A stretch of 38,270 nucleotides of DNA from an uncultured Candidatus Thioglobus sp. Its GTDB lineage: Bacteria > Pseudomonadota > Gammaproteobacteria > PS1 > Pseudothioglobaceae. The stretch's first letter is position 1; the number at the start of each line of letters is the position of its first letter. The notes beneath the pieces were generated by a model. That model did not search any database. It worked only from the letters and a program-made list of their open reading frames with translations, and was not told where the DNA came from. The stretch is taken from NCBI GenBank assembly GCA_905612405.1, contig CAJQRX010000052.1:1-38270 (forward strand), read 5' to 3'. Positions 1 to 9,108 of this stretch are shown in pieces. A program made the translations under genes and the position numbers.

Positions 1-218
1 GAGGCTTTTTTGGCGCCTCTAGATATTGCTTCAAGGCTAAGAGCACCACTTCCAGCAAAAGGATCAATAATTGTCTTATCAGCAATATCAAATTGCAGCC
101 AATTAAAAAGGGTTTCCCTTGTCTTACTGGGAGTAGGGCGAAGCCCTTCAGCATCAGGAAAGTTAAATTTCCTTCCTTTAAGATTTCCTGCAATTATTTT
201 AAAAGTATTATCTTTGAT
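1..218 (-). CDS. rsmD: 16S rRNA (guanine966-N2)-methyltransferase RsmD, 3' part outside window
   Basis: Translation of the minus strand gives the N-terminal part of RsmD, which methylates G966 of 16S rRNA during 30S assembly. Visible are the family start IIAGNLKGRKF, the block GLRPTPSKTRETLFNWL, and the SAM-binding motif I DPFAGSGALSLEAISRGA. The gene runs off the left edge, so the catalytic NPPF region is not seen. It follows rnd on the same strand with about 25 bases between them. Oddity: between an in-frame stop (252-254) and the conserved core there is no ATG, GTG or TTG. The best-placed first codon is an ATC at 216-218, which would read M-K-D-N-T-F-K-I-I-A-G if it were ATG. The start is therefore uncertain; a non-standard start or a sequence error is possible. 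Family identity is firm. Confidence 0.85.
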   Translation of the reverse strand, partial: MKDNTFKIIAGNLKGRKFNFPDAEGLRPTPSKTRETLFNWLQFDIADKTIIDPFAGSGALSLEAISRGAKKA

Positions 219-243
219 AAGGCTAAAGTAATTAAATGGTAAG

Positions 244-1320
244 TTAAGTTTCTAAATATGATTTTAGTTTAAATATTTTTGATCTCCATCCACTATTAAT
301 AGAGACCTCTTTGTCGCCTCTAATGAATTTAATAAGATTTTTTGAAGAGCAAATAAGTTCAGGAGCAATATCATATTCAATCGATATTTTTTTAATATAC
401 TCCTGTGCTTGATTTTTATTCAGCTTCTCATCCGCAGATAATGGTTTTTGAGTTGCAAGAGGGGGCTGAAGTTTTTTTTCAGTTTGGTTTGTATTGAGAA
501 ATGTTTCAAAAAGCTCTTGAGAGCTTGAAGACAACTTATTTTTCCCTGTAGCAAAGTCTATTAAGTGCTCATCAGACATTATCCATTTACGAGGTTTATT
601 TTCTTTCCTTGCAGTATCTTCTCTCCATATTACTAAATTTATTGCCTGTTTTTGTGATGTGGAGTCTATTTTTGAAATCCCACTAGTTTTATTAATAATT
701 TGTTTAAAGTTAGGCTCATAAAGACTTTTCTCTAACAAGAAACTTACCTCTTCACTAAGCCAATGAAGTTTTTTGCTTTTAATTAACTCGTCTTTAAGCA
801 TTTCGTAATGAGGAAGCAGGTATTTCACATCATCAAGTGCATACTGTAATACATCCACTGGAAGAGGTCTTGTTTTCCAGTCGAATCGTGTATGCTTTTT
901 TTCTAAATAAACATTTTGTAATGTTTCTGTTAATGCTTGATATGACACTTGAATAGGGTAATTTAATAGTGAGGCTGCAATTTGAGTATCAAAAATTGTA
1001 TGAGGTATTCTTTGAGATAGGTAATAAAGAGCTTCAATATCTTGTCTAGCGGAATGAATAATCCAAATAGTTTCACTATCGTATAGTTTTTCAAAAAGAG
1101 GTTCTAAATTTTTTATTGCAAGAACATCTATGCATTCTAAATAATTACCAGCTGCAATCTGAATTAAGCAAAGTTCAGGAAAGTATGAATCAATTCTTCT
1201 AAACTCAGTATCAATTGCAAGAAGAGAGTCGTTTTGAATACTTTGTAGGTATTTATTAAGTTGTGACTCGCTTTCAATCAAAGTAATTGTCTCAAATGTA
1301 TTGTTGTATTTTATCAACAA
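244..1320 (-). CDS. rnd: Ribonuclease D
   Basis: 358 residues, close to the usual 370-380 of RNase D, a 3'-5' exoribonuclease that trims tRNA precursors. The DEDDy nuclease motifs are present in order: LLAIDTEF (Exo I), IHSARQDIEALYY (Exo II) and YALDDVKYLLPHY (Exo III, with the catalytic Tyr). A later WREDTARKENKPRKWIMSD segment marks the start of the HRDC helical region. The first codon is TTG at 1318-1320, followed directly by a second TTG. No ATG lies upstream in frame, and the ribosome site is weak (GAG abuts the TTG). The start codons lie inside an inverted repeat (TTGTTG and CAACAA arms, 1301-1320). It is divergent from the ntrY-like gene 65 bases away and upstream of rsmD. Confidence 0.92.
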   Translation of the reverse strand: MLIKYNNTFETITLIESESQLNKYLQSIQNDSLLAIDTEFRRIDSYFPELCLIQIAAGNYLECIDVLAIKNLEPLFEKLYDSETIWIIHSARQDIEALYYLSQRIPHTIFDTQIAASLLNYPIQVSYQALTETLQNVYLEKKHTRFDWKTRPLPVDVLQYALDDVKYLLPHYEMLKDELIKSKKLHWLSEEVSFLLEKSLYEPNFKQIINKTSGISKIDSTSQKQAINLVIWREDTARKENKPRKWIMSDEHLIDFATGKNKLSSSSQELFETFLNTNQTEKKLQPPLATQKPLSADEKLNKNQAQEYIKKISIEYDIAPELICSSKNLIKFIRGDKEVSINSGWRSKIFKLKSYLET

Positions 1321-1391
1321 CTCATGCTAGTAATAATTCATTTATGAGATAATCAAATCACTTTAATATTTTATCAACAAAATTTATGTTG
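1301..1391. repeat. Direct and inverted repeats in the rnd/ntrY divergent region
   Basis: A 14-base unit, TATTTTATCAACAA, occurs at 1307-1320 and again at 1367-1380, spacing 60 bases. The first copy forms an inverted repeat with TTGTTG at 1301-1306. The second is followed by TGTTG at 1387-1391, giving CAACA-N7-TGTTG across the ntrY start codon. The pair covers both gene starts, so they could be operators for a regulator of either gene. The region is AT-rich and no regulator can be named. Confidence 0.4.
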
Positions 1392-3464
1392 TTAAATCAA
1401 GCTTTTTCTATAAAAGAAGCACCTCGTGCCATGTTTTGGATAGGCATCTTTTTGATTTCATTTTTTGGAATGTTTTATCTTGGACTAAATCCTGAGCAAA
1501 TCGACAAGTGGTATTTAGTTTTGGTTGGATTTAATGTTCTAATGAGTTTAGTGGCAATTTATTATATTGTGCTATCAATGAGGAAGTTAAAGCAAAATAC
1601 TGAACAAGGTGTAATTGGTTCAAGGTTTACTTGGTCTTTTATTAAAATTGTCCCAGTTTTAGTCTTACTCCCAGTTTTATCATTTTATTTATTTTCTTTT
1701 GGATCAATTAGAGATAACCTTCAAATTGCAGAAGGTCAATTTGCTGAGTTTAATTTAAAGGTAGGAGGAGAGGTTGATGAACTTTATAGGAATACTATAA
1801 AAGTTGAAAACAAGTATTACGAGGAGCGAACTCGTAATATAGGAAAACTGGTTAATTATTACGACGCACCTAGTTCATCAACTGAACGGATGCAAACAGT
1901 ACTTAATTTATTAGTTAGTGATTTTTGGGCATGTGAGTTAAGTTTGTATGACAGTCAAATGAATCTTGCGGCTACTAGTAAGAGGCCAGACACAAGTTGT
2001 TTAAAAGATGGCTATACAGCTTCAACAGATGAATTTACTTTGATTGCCCACTTTTCCCCTGATTTTGATATTGATAGTTTAACTACGAGGATGACTCGCT
2101 TTCGTGATGCCGCAAAAGATGCTGAGTTAAGCCTTAATTCCTCTATTATTAAAACTCGTTTTATGATAGATTTTAGTTCAACAATCTTATTATCAGTCTT
2201 AAGTGCATTACTTATTGTCTTTAGAATGATTGATCAATTAATGAGGCCAATGAATAACTTGTCAATTGCGACAAGGGAAATTTCATCTGGCAATTATGAT
2301 GTAGAAATTGAACAGGAGCCTAAAAATAAAGATATGCATGATTTGATTGGTCATTTCAATGAAATGAGTAAGCGAATTAAGTTATCAAGAGAGGGTCTCG
2401 ATACTCATAATTTATATTTAGAGACTATTCTCAAGTATTCTTTTGGAGTTATTGCCCTAAATCAGGAAAAGAAAATACAAATTATTAATCCAGTTATCGG
2501 CAAAATGCTTCAAATTGAAGACGAGACAAAATTTATTGGGAACACTTATGATGCTATTGTTGAAGATTATCCAACCCTTAAACCACTTTTTTCATTTATT
2601 CAAGAGAAAATTCAGCAAGATTCATTAGAGTGGAATAAAGAAATTGAATTATCACTTGGTGACAGGAGTAGGCTTATCTATTGTCAGGGTGCAATTCTTG
2701 AAGTGGAAAATAAGACACTAGGTTACGTAGTTATAATTAATGATATTTCAAAGTTAAATAGAGCTCAGAAAAAGGCTGCATGGGGAGAAGTTGCAGTTCG
2801 TATGGCTCATGAAATTAAGAATCCTCTTACTCCTATTTTATTATCTGCTCAAAGGCTTAGAAATTTGTTTTTAGAAAAACTTGACGCCAAAGATTCTGCT
2901 ATTATTAATAAAACAACTCAAACTATTATGGATCAAGTTGCCTCTATGGATTCCATGGTTAGTGCCTTTGCAAATTATGCAAATACACCCGAAATTCAAA
3001 AAGTTATGACATCATTGAACACTCTAATAAATAAGTCAGCCTCTTTATATGACAATCATGACGGAGTTAGGGTTGATCTTGATTTAAGTGGAGATCTGCC
3101 TAAGTTGCAGCTTGATCAAGATGCGATATCTAGAGTATTAATTAATTTAATAAAAAATTCAATAGAAGCTAAGAAAGATAAATCTAAACTTAATATAAAA
3201 ATTAAATCAAGAATTAAAAATAAAGAAGGGGTGGTTCAATTAACAATTATTGACAATGGGAGAGGGTTTCCTGAAGATATTATTGACCAAGTTTTTGAGC
3301 CATATATTACTACAAAGGAAAAAAGTGGAGGACTAGGTCTCGCTATAGTTCAAAATATTATTGAGCAACATGATGGCCAGATATTTGCAAGTAATGTAAA
3401 GCCTCATGGTGCAAGAATAACTATTGAATTCAGTATAATTGACGGTATAAAGGAGATGAAATGA
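1386..3464 (+). CDS. ntrY: NtrY-type membrane sensor histidine kinase
   Basis: 692 residues, the usual size for NtrY. It has four predicted membrane segments (about residues 15-35, 42-63, 85-108 and 265-286), with a periplasmic or extracytoplasmic loop of about 155 residues between the third and fourth. A HAMP linker follows (about 287-340), then a PAS domain (about 344-460) and a HisKA domain with the phospho-acceptor His475 in RMAHEIKNPLTP. The C-terminal ATPase has an N box (INLIKNSIEA), G1 (DNGRGFP) and G2 (SGGLGLAIV). The family autophosphorylates and passes phosphate to NtrX-type regulators, linked in other bacteria to nitrogen and redox sensing. Its stop overlaps the regulator's start by four bases (ATGA), so the two are translationally coupled. 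The signal sensed here is unknown. No clear Shine-Dalgarno precedes the ATG. Confidence 0.88.
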   Translation: MLLNQAFSIKEAPRAMFWIGIFLISFFGMFYLGLNPEQIDKWYLVLVGFNVLMSLVAIYYIVLSMRKLKQNTEQGVIGSRFTWSFIKIVPVLVLLPVLSFYLFSFGSIRDNLQIAEGQFAEFNLKVGGEVDELYRNTIKVENKYYEERTRNIGKLVNYYDAPSSSTERMQTVLNLLVSDFWACELSLYDSQMNLAATSKRPDTSCLKDGYTASTDEFTLIAHFSPDFDIDSLTTRMTRFRDAAKDAELSLNSSIIKTRFMIDFSSTILLSVLSALLIVFRMIDQLMRPMNNLSIATREISSGNYDVEIEQEPKNKDMHDLIGHFNEMSKRIKLSREGLDTHNLYLETILKYSFGVIALNQEKKIQIINPVIGKMLQIEDETKFIGNTYDAIVEDYPTLKPLFSFIQEKIQQDSLEWNKEIELSLGDRSRLIYCQGAILEVENKTLGYVVIINDISKLNRAQKKAAWGEVAVRMAHEIKNPLTPILLSAQRLRNLFLEKLDAKDSAIINKTTQTIMDQVASMDSMVSAFANYANTPEIQKVMTSLNTLINKSASLYDNHDGVRVDLDLSGDLPKLQLDQDAISRVLINLIKNSIEAKKDKSKLNIKIKSRIKNKEGVVQLTIIDNGRGFPEDIIDQVFEPYITTKEKSGGLGLAIVQNIIEQHDGQIFASNVKPHGARITIEFSIIDGIKEMK

Positions 3465-4036
3465 CACTAGAGTCTATATTTGGAAAAATATTAATTATTG
3501 ATGATGAGAGGGATAATACTGAAATTATTAAAGATATTCTTGAGGATGTAAGTTATACAACAATGTTAGCAAGAAGTGCTTTCGAAGCAAAAGCAATAGT
3601 TTCCAGTCACACATTTGATTTAATATTAATGGATGTTTGGATGCCAGGACAAGATGGTATTTCACTTTTATCAGAATGGTACTCTGAAGGCTTTAAAACT
3701 CCTGTGGTAATGATGTCAGGACATGCTGAGCCAAGTGACATAGTTAGGGCTATGAAGCTTGGTGCTGTAGATTTTTTAAAAAAACCTCTCCATGACTTTT
3801 TACCAATTTTAAGAAATATTATGACTCGTAATGAGCCAGAAAAATCACTTCAAAAAGTCAGTGGTATTGATTATTCTTTAAAACTCAAAGAAGCTCGCAA
3901 TATTTTTGAAAGTCAATATTTGCTCCATCACCTTTCAGATAATGATAATAATATTGCTGTTGTTGCAGAAATCGCTGGTTTAGAAAGAACAACCTTGTAT
4001 AGAAAACTTAAAGATCTAGGGATCGATAAGAAATGA
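3461..4036 (+). CDS. NtrX-like response regulator lacking the sigma-54 AAA+ domain
   Basis: 191 residues. Residues 10-120 are a receiver domain with the acidic pair DD14-15, phosphorylation site Asp58 (LILMDVWMPG), and the conserved Lys in DFLKKPL. After a short linker, residues about 143-188 form a Fis-type helix-turn-helix (AEIAGLERTTLYRKLKDLGI) closely resembling the C-terminus of NtrX. Full NtrX proteins have about 450 residues with a central AAA+ domain (GAFTGA loop), which is absent here, so the protein cannot activate sigma-54 polymerase. The order receiver plus Fis HTH is like RegA/PrrA/ActR redox regulators, which is an alternative name. It is coupled to the kinase upstream (ATGA overlap) and to trkA downstream (ATGA overlap at 4033-4036). 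Confidence 0.85.
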   Translation: MTLESIFGKILIIDDERDNTEIIKDILEDVSYTTMLARSAFEAKAIVSSHTFDLILMDVWMPGQDGISLLSEWYSEGFKTPVVMMSGHAEPSDIVRAMKLGAVDFLKKPLHDFLPILRNIMTRNEPEKSLQKVSGIDYSLKLKEARNIFESQYLLHHLSDNDNNIAVVAEIAGLERTTLYRKLKDLGIDKK

Positions 4037-5406
4037 AAATATTAATTCTAGGTGCCGGCCAAGTAGGATCTACTCTTGCAAAGTATTTATGCTCAGATGA
4101 CGATAACGATATTACTATTGTTGATCAAAAAGAAGAGATGTTGACGCCTTTACAAAGGCATTTAGATATTAAAACTGTAAATGGATATGGGGCTTATCCT
4201 AGCGTTTTAGAAAAAGCTGGGATTAAATCAATGGACATGGTCATTGCTGTAATGCGATCTGATGAAAGGAATATGGTTGCTTGTAGAATGGCACATACGT
4301 TATATAACGTAAAGAAAAAAATAGCTCGTATAAGAACTACTGAGTATTTACTTAGACCAGAAATTTTCTCTGATGACGCCTTGCCAATAGATTTTTTAAT
4401 TACACCTGAAAACTTAATTACTGATTATATTCAAGGCATTGTTGAGCAGCCTGGGGCTTCTCAAGTGTTTGACTTTGAAAATGGATTGGTGCAGCTAGTC
4501 GAAACGCGTGCTTTTATTGGTACTCCTATTGTTAATAGACCAGTTAAAGAACTTCATGAACATATGCCAGATGTAAAAATTCGTATAGTTAGTCTTTATC
4601 GAAATGAAAAAGCTATTCCTGCAAAAAGTGATACGATAATTAGAGAAGGAGATCATGTATATTTTCTAGCTAAAAAAGATCATATTTCTAGAGCTTTAAA
4701 AGAATTTAGACGTGCTGAAAATACTTATCAAAAAATCTTCATTGCTGGAGGAGGAAGTATTGGTATTAATGTTGCTAGACTTCTTGAAGACACTCACAAT
4801 ATAAGGATTATTGAGCTAAGTGAAGATAGAGCTAAGTATTTAAGTGAAAAGCTTAATAATACTTTAGTGCTTCAAGGTAACGCTTCTGATGAAGACCTGC
4901 TAAAGGAAGAAGGCATTGAAAATACAGATCTATTTTTAGCTTTAACGGACTCAGACGAAGTAAATGTCATTGTATCAATTTTAGCTAAGCGCTTAGGGGC
5001 ACATAAAACTATTGCACTAGTCAAGCGTGATGTTTATGCAGCTCTTGCTGAGCAAAGTGGAGATGTAGATATTATTGTTTCTCCTGACCAAATAACGGTA
5101 AGTGGAATCTTATCTCATTTAAGAAAAGGCGACTGTATGAAAGTTCATTCCTTGCAGCATGGAAAAGCTGAGGCGATAGAGATAGTGGTTCATGGCAATG
5201 AAAAAACATCTGAGGTGGTTGGAGTTCAAATTAAAGATTTACCTTTACCTGAAGATGTAGTTGTTGGAGCTATTGTAAGAAATGATGAATTATTAATGGG
5301 CTCAAAAAAACTAGTTATAGAAGAAGGAGACCATGTGCTAATGGTTTTAATGGATGTTGGAAAAATTCATGAAGTTGAAGCTTTATTCCTAGAGAATGAT
5401 GAGTAG
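4033..5406 (+). CDS. trkA: Trk potassium uptake regulatory subunit TrkA
   Basis: 457 residues, the standard length. TrkA is the cytoplasmic NAD(H)-binding gating ring of the Trk K+ uptake system. Two tandem RCK units are visible: a first Rossmann nucleotide fold (ILGAGQVGSTLAKYL at the N-terminus) with an RCK-C part, and a second fold (IFIAGGGSIGINVARLLE, about residue 235) with a second RCK-C part ending near residue 455. It overlaps the response regulator by four bases and is followed 36 bases later by trkH, its membrane partner, giving a kinase-regulator-trkA-trkH unit. The operon suggests that K+ uptake is co-expressed with, or controlled by, the two-component pair. Confidence 0.95.
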   Translation: MKILILGAGQVGSTLAKYLCSDDDNDITIVDQKEEMLTPLQRHLDIKTVNGYGAYPSVLEKAGIKSMDMVIAVMRSDERNMVACRMAHTLYNVKKKIARIRTTEYLLRPEIFSDDALPIDFLITPENLITDYIQGIVEQPGASQVFDFENGLVQLVETRAFIGTPIVNRPVKELHEHMPDVKIRIVSLYRNEKAIPAKSDTIIREGDHVYFLAKKDHISRALKEFRRAENTYQKIFIAGGGSIGINVARLLEDTHNIRIIELSEDRAKYLSEKLNNTLVLQGNASDEDLLKEEGIENTDLFLALTDSDEVNVIVSILAKRLGAHKTIALVKRDVYAALAEQSGDVDIIVSPDQITVSGILSHLRKGDCMKVHSLQHGKAEAIEIVVHGNEKTSEVVGVQIKDLPLPEDVVVGAIVRNDELLMGSKKLVIEEGDHVLMVLMDVGKIHEVEALFLENDE

Positions 5407-5442
5407 TTACTTCCAATTAAATACTAACAAGGTATGAACTAA

Positions 5443-6894
5443 ATGCAGTTAAGTATTGTTGCAAAAACTTTAGGCCTTCTTTTAATGGTTTTCAGTTTTG
5501 CGCAGGTACCTCCAATATTAGTAGACTTGATATACTCAGAGGGTGAGTATCTAACTTTTGTATTTTCATTTGTCCTGACAGTATTTGGAGGTCTTTTATT
5601 ATGGTGGCCATTTAGAAAAATAAAGAAAAGCTTTCGACTTAGAGAAGGCGTTTTAATAGTAGTTAGTTTTTGGATTGTTTTATCTCTATTTGGGACATTG
5701 CCTTTTCTAATTACAGAGTCTATTAGTAATCTTTCATTTTCTAATGCATTTTTTGAGTCAATGTCTGGCTTAACAACAACTGGTGCGACTATTTTAAGCC
5801 AGCTTGATGATTTACCTAAAAGTATTCTTTTTTATAGGCAGCAACTTCAGTGGCTTGGTGGTATGGGAATTATTGTACTTGCTGTTGCAGTGCTACCCTT
5901 ATTGGGCGTTGGAGGAATGGAGCTTTATCATGCAGAGTCTAGCGGTATTGCGAAAGATAGGCTTACGCCAAAGTTACGAAATACTGCGATAGCTCTTTGG
6001 AAAATCTACCTTTCGTTGACTGTTTTATGCGCACTTGCTTATTTCTTTTCAGGTATGTCTATTTTTGACGCAATTAGTCACAGTTTTTCTACGGTTGCAA
6101 TTGGAGGTTTTTCTACGCATGACAGCTCTATTGGTTATTTCAACTCTATACCAATAGAAATGATTGCTATGTTTTTTATGTTTTTAGCGGGGATTAATTT
6201 TTCATTACACTTTATTGCGTGGAATAACCGCTCACTTGTTGACTATATTAAAGATTCAGAATTTAAAACTTATGCAATGGTCTTGTTTTCTGCATCTACT
6301 ATTGTAGTAATTGCTCTTTCATTAAATGGAGAATATGGCTCAGCTACAGAGACAATAAGGCACAGTTTATTTCAAACTATTTCAATAGCTACCACAACTG
6401 GTTTTACCTCACAAAATTATAGTAACTGGCCTGCAGCAATACCTGTTTTTCTAATTATGGTTAGTTTTATTGGTGCATGTGTTGGATCTACTGGAGGTGG
6501 AATTAAAGTAGTCCGAGTGCTTGTTATGTTTAGATTAGGAATGAAAGAAATACATAAATTTATTCGCCCTAATGCTCAGGTTAGTATTAAGTTAAATAAG
6601 GCTAGTATCAATGAAAAAGCCCTAGTTTCAGTACTTGGCTTCTTTTCACTCTACGCTATTTCTTTTATTTTTATTATGATGTTATTAATGTTTGCAGGCT
6701 TAGATCAAGTAACTGCATATTCTGCAACAGCAGCAACTATGAATAATCTTGGACCAGGCCTAGGTGAAGTAGCACAAAACTACGGATCGCTGGGCGAAAC
6801 AGCTAAATGGATTTTGAGTTTTTCAATGCTTATTGGCAGGCTAGAAGTTTTGACTATTATTGCCATTTTCCATAGAGCTTTTTGGAGGCATTAA
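5443..6894 (+). CDS. trkH: Trk potassium transporter membrane subunit TrkH
   Basis: 483 residues, the normal TrkH length, highly hydrophobic with four M1-P-M2-like repeats. The four pore-loop filter segments can be read: TTTGATILS, AIGGFSTHDSS, TTTGFTSQNY and NNLGPGLGE, each containing the filter glycine. K+ enters with H+ or Na+ or by channel-like flow gated by TrkA. It is the last gene of the four-gene plus-strand unit and is followed by an intrinsic terminator at 6905-6943. It ends convergent with hppA. Confidence 0.95.
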   Translation: MQLSIVAKTLGLLLMVFSFAQVPPILVDLIYSEGEYLTFVFSFVLTVFGGLLLWWPFRKIKKSFRLREGVLIVVSFWIVLSLFGTLPFLITESISNLSFSNAFFESMSGLTTTGATILSQLDDLPKSILFYRQQLQWLGGMGIIVLAVAVLPLLGVGGMELYHAESSGIAKDRLTPKLRNTAIALWKIYLSLTVLCALAYFFSGMSIFDAISHSFSTVAIGGFSTHDSSIGYFNSIPIEMIAMFFMFLAGINFSLHFIAWNNRSLVDYIKDSEFKTYAMVLFSASTIVVIALSLNGEYGSATETIRHSLFQTISIATTTGFTSQNYSNWPAAIPVFLIMVSFIGACVGSTGGGIKVVRVLVMFRLGMKEIHKFIRPNAQVSIKLNKASINEKALVSVLGFFSLYAISFIFIMMLLMFAGLDQVTAYSATAATMNNLGPGLGEVAQNYGSLGETAKWILSFSMLIGRLEVLTIIAIFHRAFWRH

Positions 6895-6904
6895 TAATTT
6901 TATC

Positions 6905-6943
6905 AGCCCCACCATAATGGAAGGGCTAATAGAATATCTTTTT
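6905..6943 (+). terminator. Rho-independent terminator after trkH
   Basis: Outer arms AGCCC (6905-6909) and GGGCT (6923-6927) flank inner arms CCA (6912-6914) and TGG (6918-6920) with a three-base loop. TCTTTTT follows at 6937-6943. It closes the ntrY-trkH unit before the convergent hppA gene. The T-run is ten bases past the stem, so strength is uncertain. Confidence 0.6.
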
Positions 6944-8954
6944 ACAATAACGGCGCAATAACTAGGCTTACAATTGCCATTACGTTGATAAGAATATTCA
7001 TTGATGGGCCCGAGGTATCCTTGAACGGATCACCAACAGTATCACCTACAACAGTAGCTGTATGAACATCAGTTCCTTTACCGCCTAAGTTTCCTTTCTC
7101 AACATACTTTTTAGCATTATCCCAAGCGCCGCCTGCATTAGCCATCATTAAGGCCATTAGAACACAGCCAAGAAGAGCGCCACCAAGCATGCCGCCAAGC
7201 GCTTCAGGACCAATAAGGAATCCTACGACAACCGGTGCTGCTACAGCAATAACTCCCGGGAGAATCATTTTCTTAAGTGCTGCAGTTGTAGCAATGTCAA
7301 CGCATTTAGCCGTATCTGGCTCTGCCTTACCTTCTAAAAGTCCTTTTATCTCTTTAAATTGTCTTCTAACTTCTTCAATCATTTCAAAAGCTGCATCACC
7401 TACAGCAGTCATAGTTAGTGAGGCAATTAAGAATGGAATCGTGCCACCAATAAATAAGCCAATTAGAACCTCTGCACTATTTAACTCAAGTATAAAGCCG
7501 CTTTTCAATGCACTAATTGTCTCAACATAAGCAGTAATAATTGCAAGAGCAGCAAGAGCAGCAGCACCGATCGCAAATCCCTTACCAATAGCAGCAGTAG
7601 TGTTACCAAGTTCATCTAGAGAGTCAGTTATCTTACGAGTATCCTCACCAAGACCGGCCATTTCTGCAATGCCGCCTGCATTATCTGCAATTGGTCCATA
7701 AGCATCAATTGCCATAGTCATACCGACCGTTGCAAGCATTCCTATTGCAGCAATGCCTACTCCATATAAACCTACATATCTTTCAGAAACAAAAATAATT
7801 AAACAAATCATTAGAACTGGAATTACAACGGATTGCATTCCAATTGCCAGGCCTTTAATCATTACTGTTGCAGCTCCAGTTTTTCCAGATTCTGCAATAT
7901 CTCTAATTGGTTTTCCAGCAGTATAGTATTCAGTAACAAGACCAATAATGATTCCACCAAAGCTTCCCATAAGGACAGCCACCCAAATAGAATTTGACAC
8001 CTCTAAAAAATCGATTAGAAAATAAGATGTAATAATAAATAATACAGCTGAACCGATCGTACCCATTCTCAGAGCTGACTCAGGTGATTTATTTGAAGAT
8101 AATTTAACAAATAAAATTCCAAGAATTGAGCAAATTAAGCCAAGTGATGCAAGAGCTAAAGGAAGAGACATCAGTTCAGCTTTGTTTGAACCAATTAACT
8201 TTAAAGGTAGTTTATCAATAGCAAAAGTAGAAGCAATTGCTATTGTTGCAATCATTGAGCCGCAATATGACTCGAAGATATCAGAGCCCATACCAGCTAT
8301 ATCACCAACATTATCACCAACATTATCAGCGATAACTGCAGGATTGCGAGGATCATCTTCTGGGATTCCTGCTTCTAATTTACCAACTAAGTCAGCTCCA
8401 ACATCAGCACTCTTAGTAAAGATTCCGCCACCAACACGAGAGAAAAGCGCAACAACTGAGGCGCCCATAGCAAAACCATGAAGTGCGTGTGAATGTTCTG
8501 CACCAAAGAAGTAGTAAAGTCCACCTAATCCTAATAAACCAAGAGCTGCAACGGATAATCCCATCACTGATCCACCAAAGAATGCAACAGTTAAAGCTGC
8601 AGAGCTTCCACTATCATGAGCCGCTTGAGCAGTTCTGACATTAGCAATAGTTGCTGTGTTCATACCTATATATCCAGCAGTAGCTGAAGTAACAGCGCCT
8701 ACAAAGAAACATAAGGCGGTTAAATAGGAATCCATAAATATATAAAGTAATACTAGCAAGACTAAAGAAAACATGCCCAGCATTTGATATTCACGCTTCA
8801 TGAAAACAATCGCACCAATATGAATTTGTTCACCAATTTTTTTAACATCACCGCTTCCACCATCTTGCTTACTTATCCATTGATAGATAAACACAACGAT
8901 AATTAAGCCCAAGACACCTAATGCAGGTGCAATTAAATTTTGATCAAAATCCAT
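6942..8954 (-). CDS. hppA: K+-dependent membrane-bound proton/sodium-pumping pyrophosphatase
   Basis: 670 residues with about 16 membrane helices. This inner-membrane pump hydrolyses pyrophosphate and moves H+ or Na+. The substrate-binding block is intact: [18 protein letters not shown] followed by [15 protein letters not shown], with a second acidic cluster, [14 protein letters not shown], near the C-terminus. The signature [10 protein letters not shown] has Ala454 and Gly457 where K+-independent enzymes carry Lys and Thr, so it should need K+. Whether it pumps H+ or Na+ cannot be settled from this reading. A good ribosome site (AAGGA) lies just upstream of the ATG. It is monocistronic, convergent with trkH. 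In sulfur-oxidising autotrophs such pumps are thought to recover energy from pyrophosphate made in biosynthesis. Confidence 0.95.
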   Translation of the reverse strand: MDFDQNLIAPALGVLGLIIVVFIYQWISKQDGGSGDVKKIGEQIHIGAIVFMKREYQMLGMFSLVLLVLLYIFMDSYLTALCFFVGAVTSATAGYIGMNTATIANVRTAQAAHDSGSSAALTVAFFGGSVMGLSVAALGLLGLGGLYYFFGAEHSHALHGFAMGASVVALFSRVGGGIFTKSADVGADLVGKLEAGIPEDDPRNPAVIADNVGDNVGDIAGMGSDIFESYCGSMIATIAIASTFAIDKLPLKLIGSNKAELMSLPLALASLGLICSILGILFVKLSSNKSPESALRMGTIGSAVLFIITSYFLIDFLEVSNSIWVAVLMGSFGGIIIGLVTEYYTAGKPIRDIAESGKTGAATVMIKGLAIGMQSVVIPVLMICLIIFVSERYVGLYGVGIAAIGMLATVGMTMAIDAYGPIADNAGGIAEMAGLGEDTRKITDSLDELGNTTAAIGKGFAIGAAALAALAIITAYVETISALKSGFILELNSAEVLIGLFIGGTIPFLIASLTMTAVGDAAFEMIEEVRRQFKEIKGLLEGKAEPDTAKCVDIATTAALKKMILPGVIAVAAPVVVGFLIGPEALGGMLGGALLGCVLMALMMANAGGAWDNAKKYVEKGNLGGKGTDVHTATVVGDTVGDPFKDTSGPSMNILINVMAIVSLVIAPLL

Positions 8955-9108
8955 TTTCTTTCCTTAAAATAAACGAAGCGGCAATGATATCCTAAAGTAT
9001 TTAAAAATTGGAAAAAAAATACCAGTTTTGAATTGAAATGAACTAAATTAACTGTAAATTTATCTTATAAAATCAATTTTATTAATTTATTGTTGTTTTA
9101 GGCTTAAT

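Noticed and set aside
7189..7530. 113-codon plus-strand ORF opposite hppA
   Set aside because: Shadow of the pyrophosphatase gene. Its composition mirrors the hydrophobic codons on the other strand.
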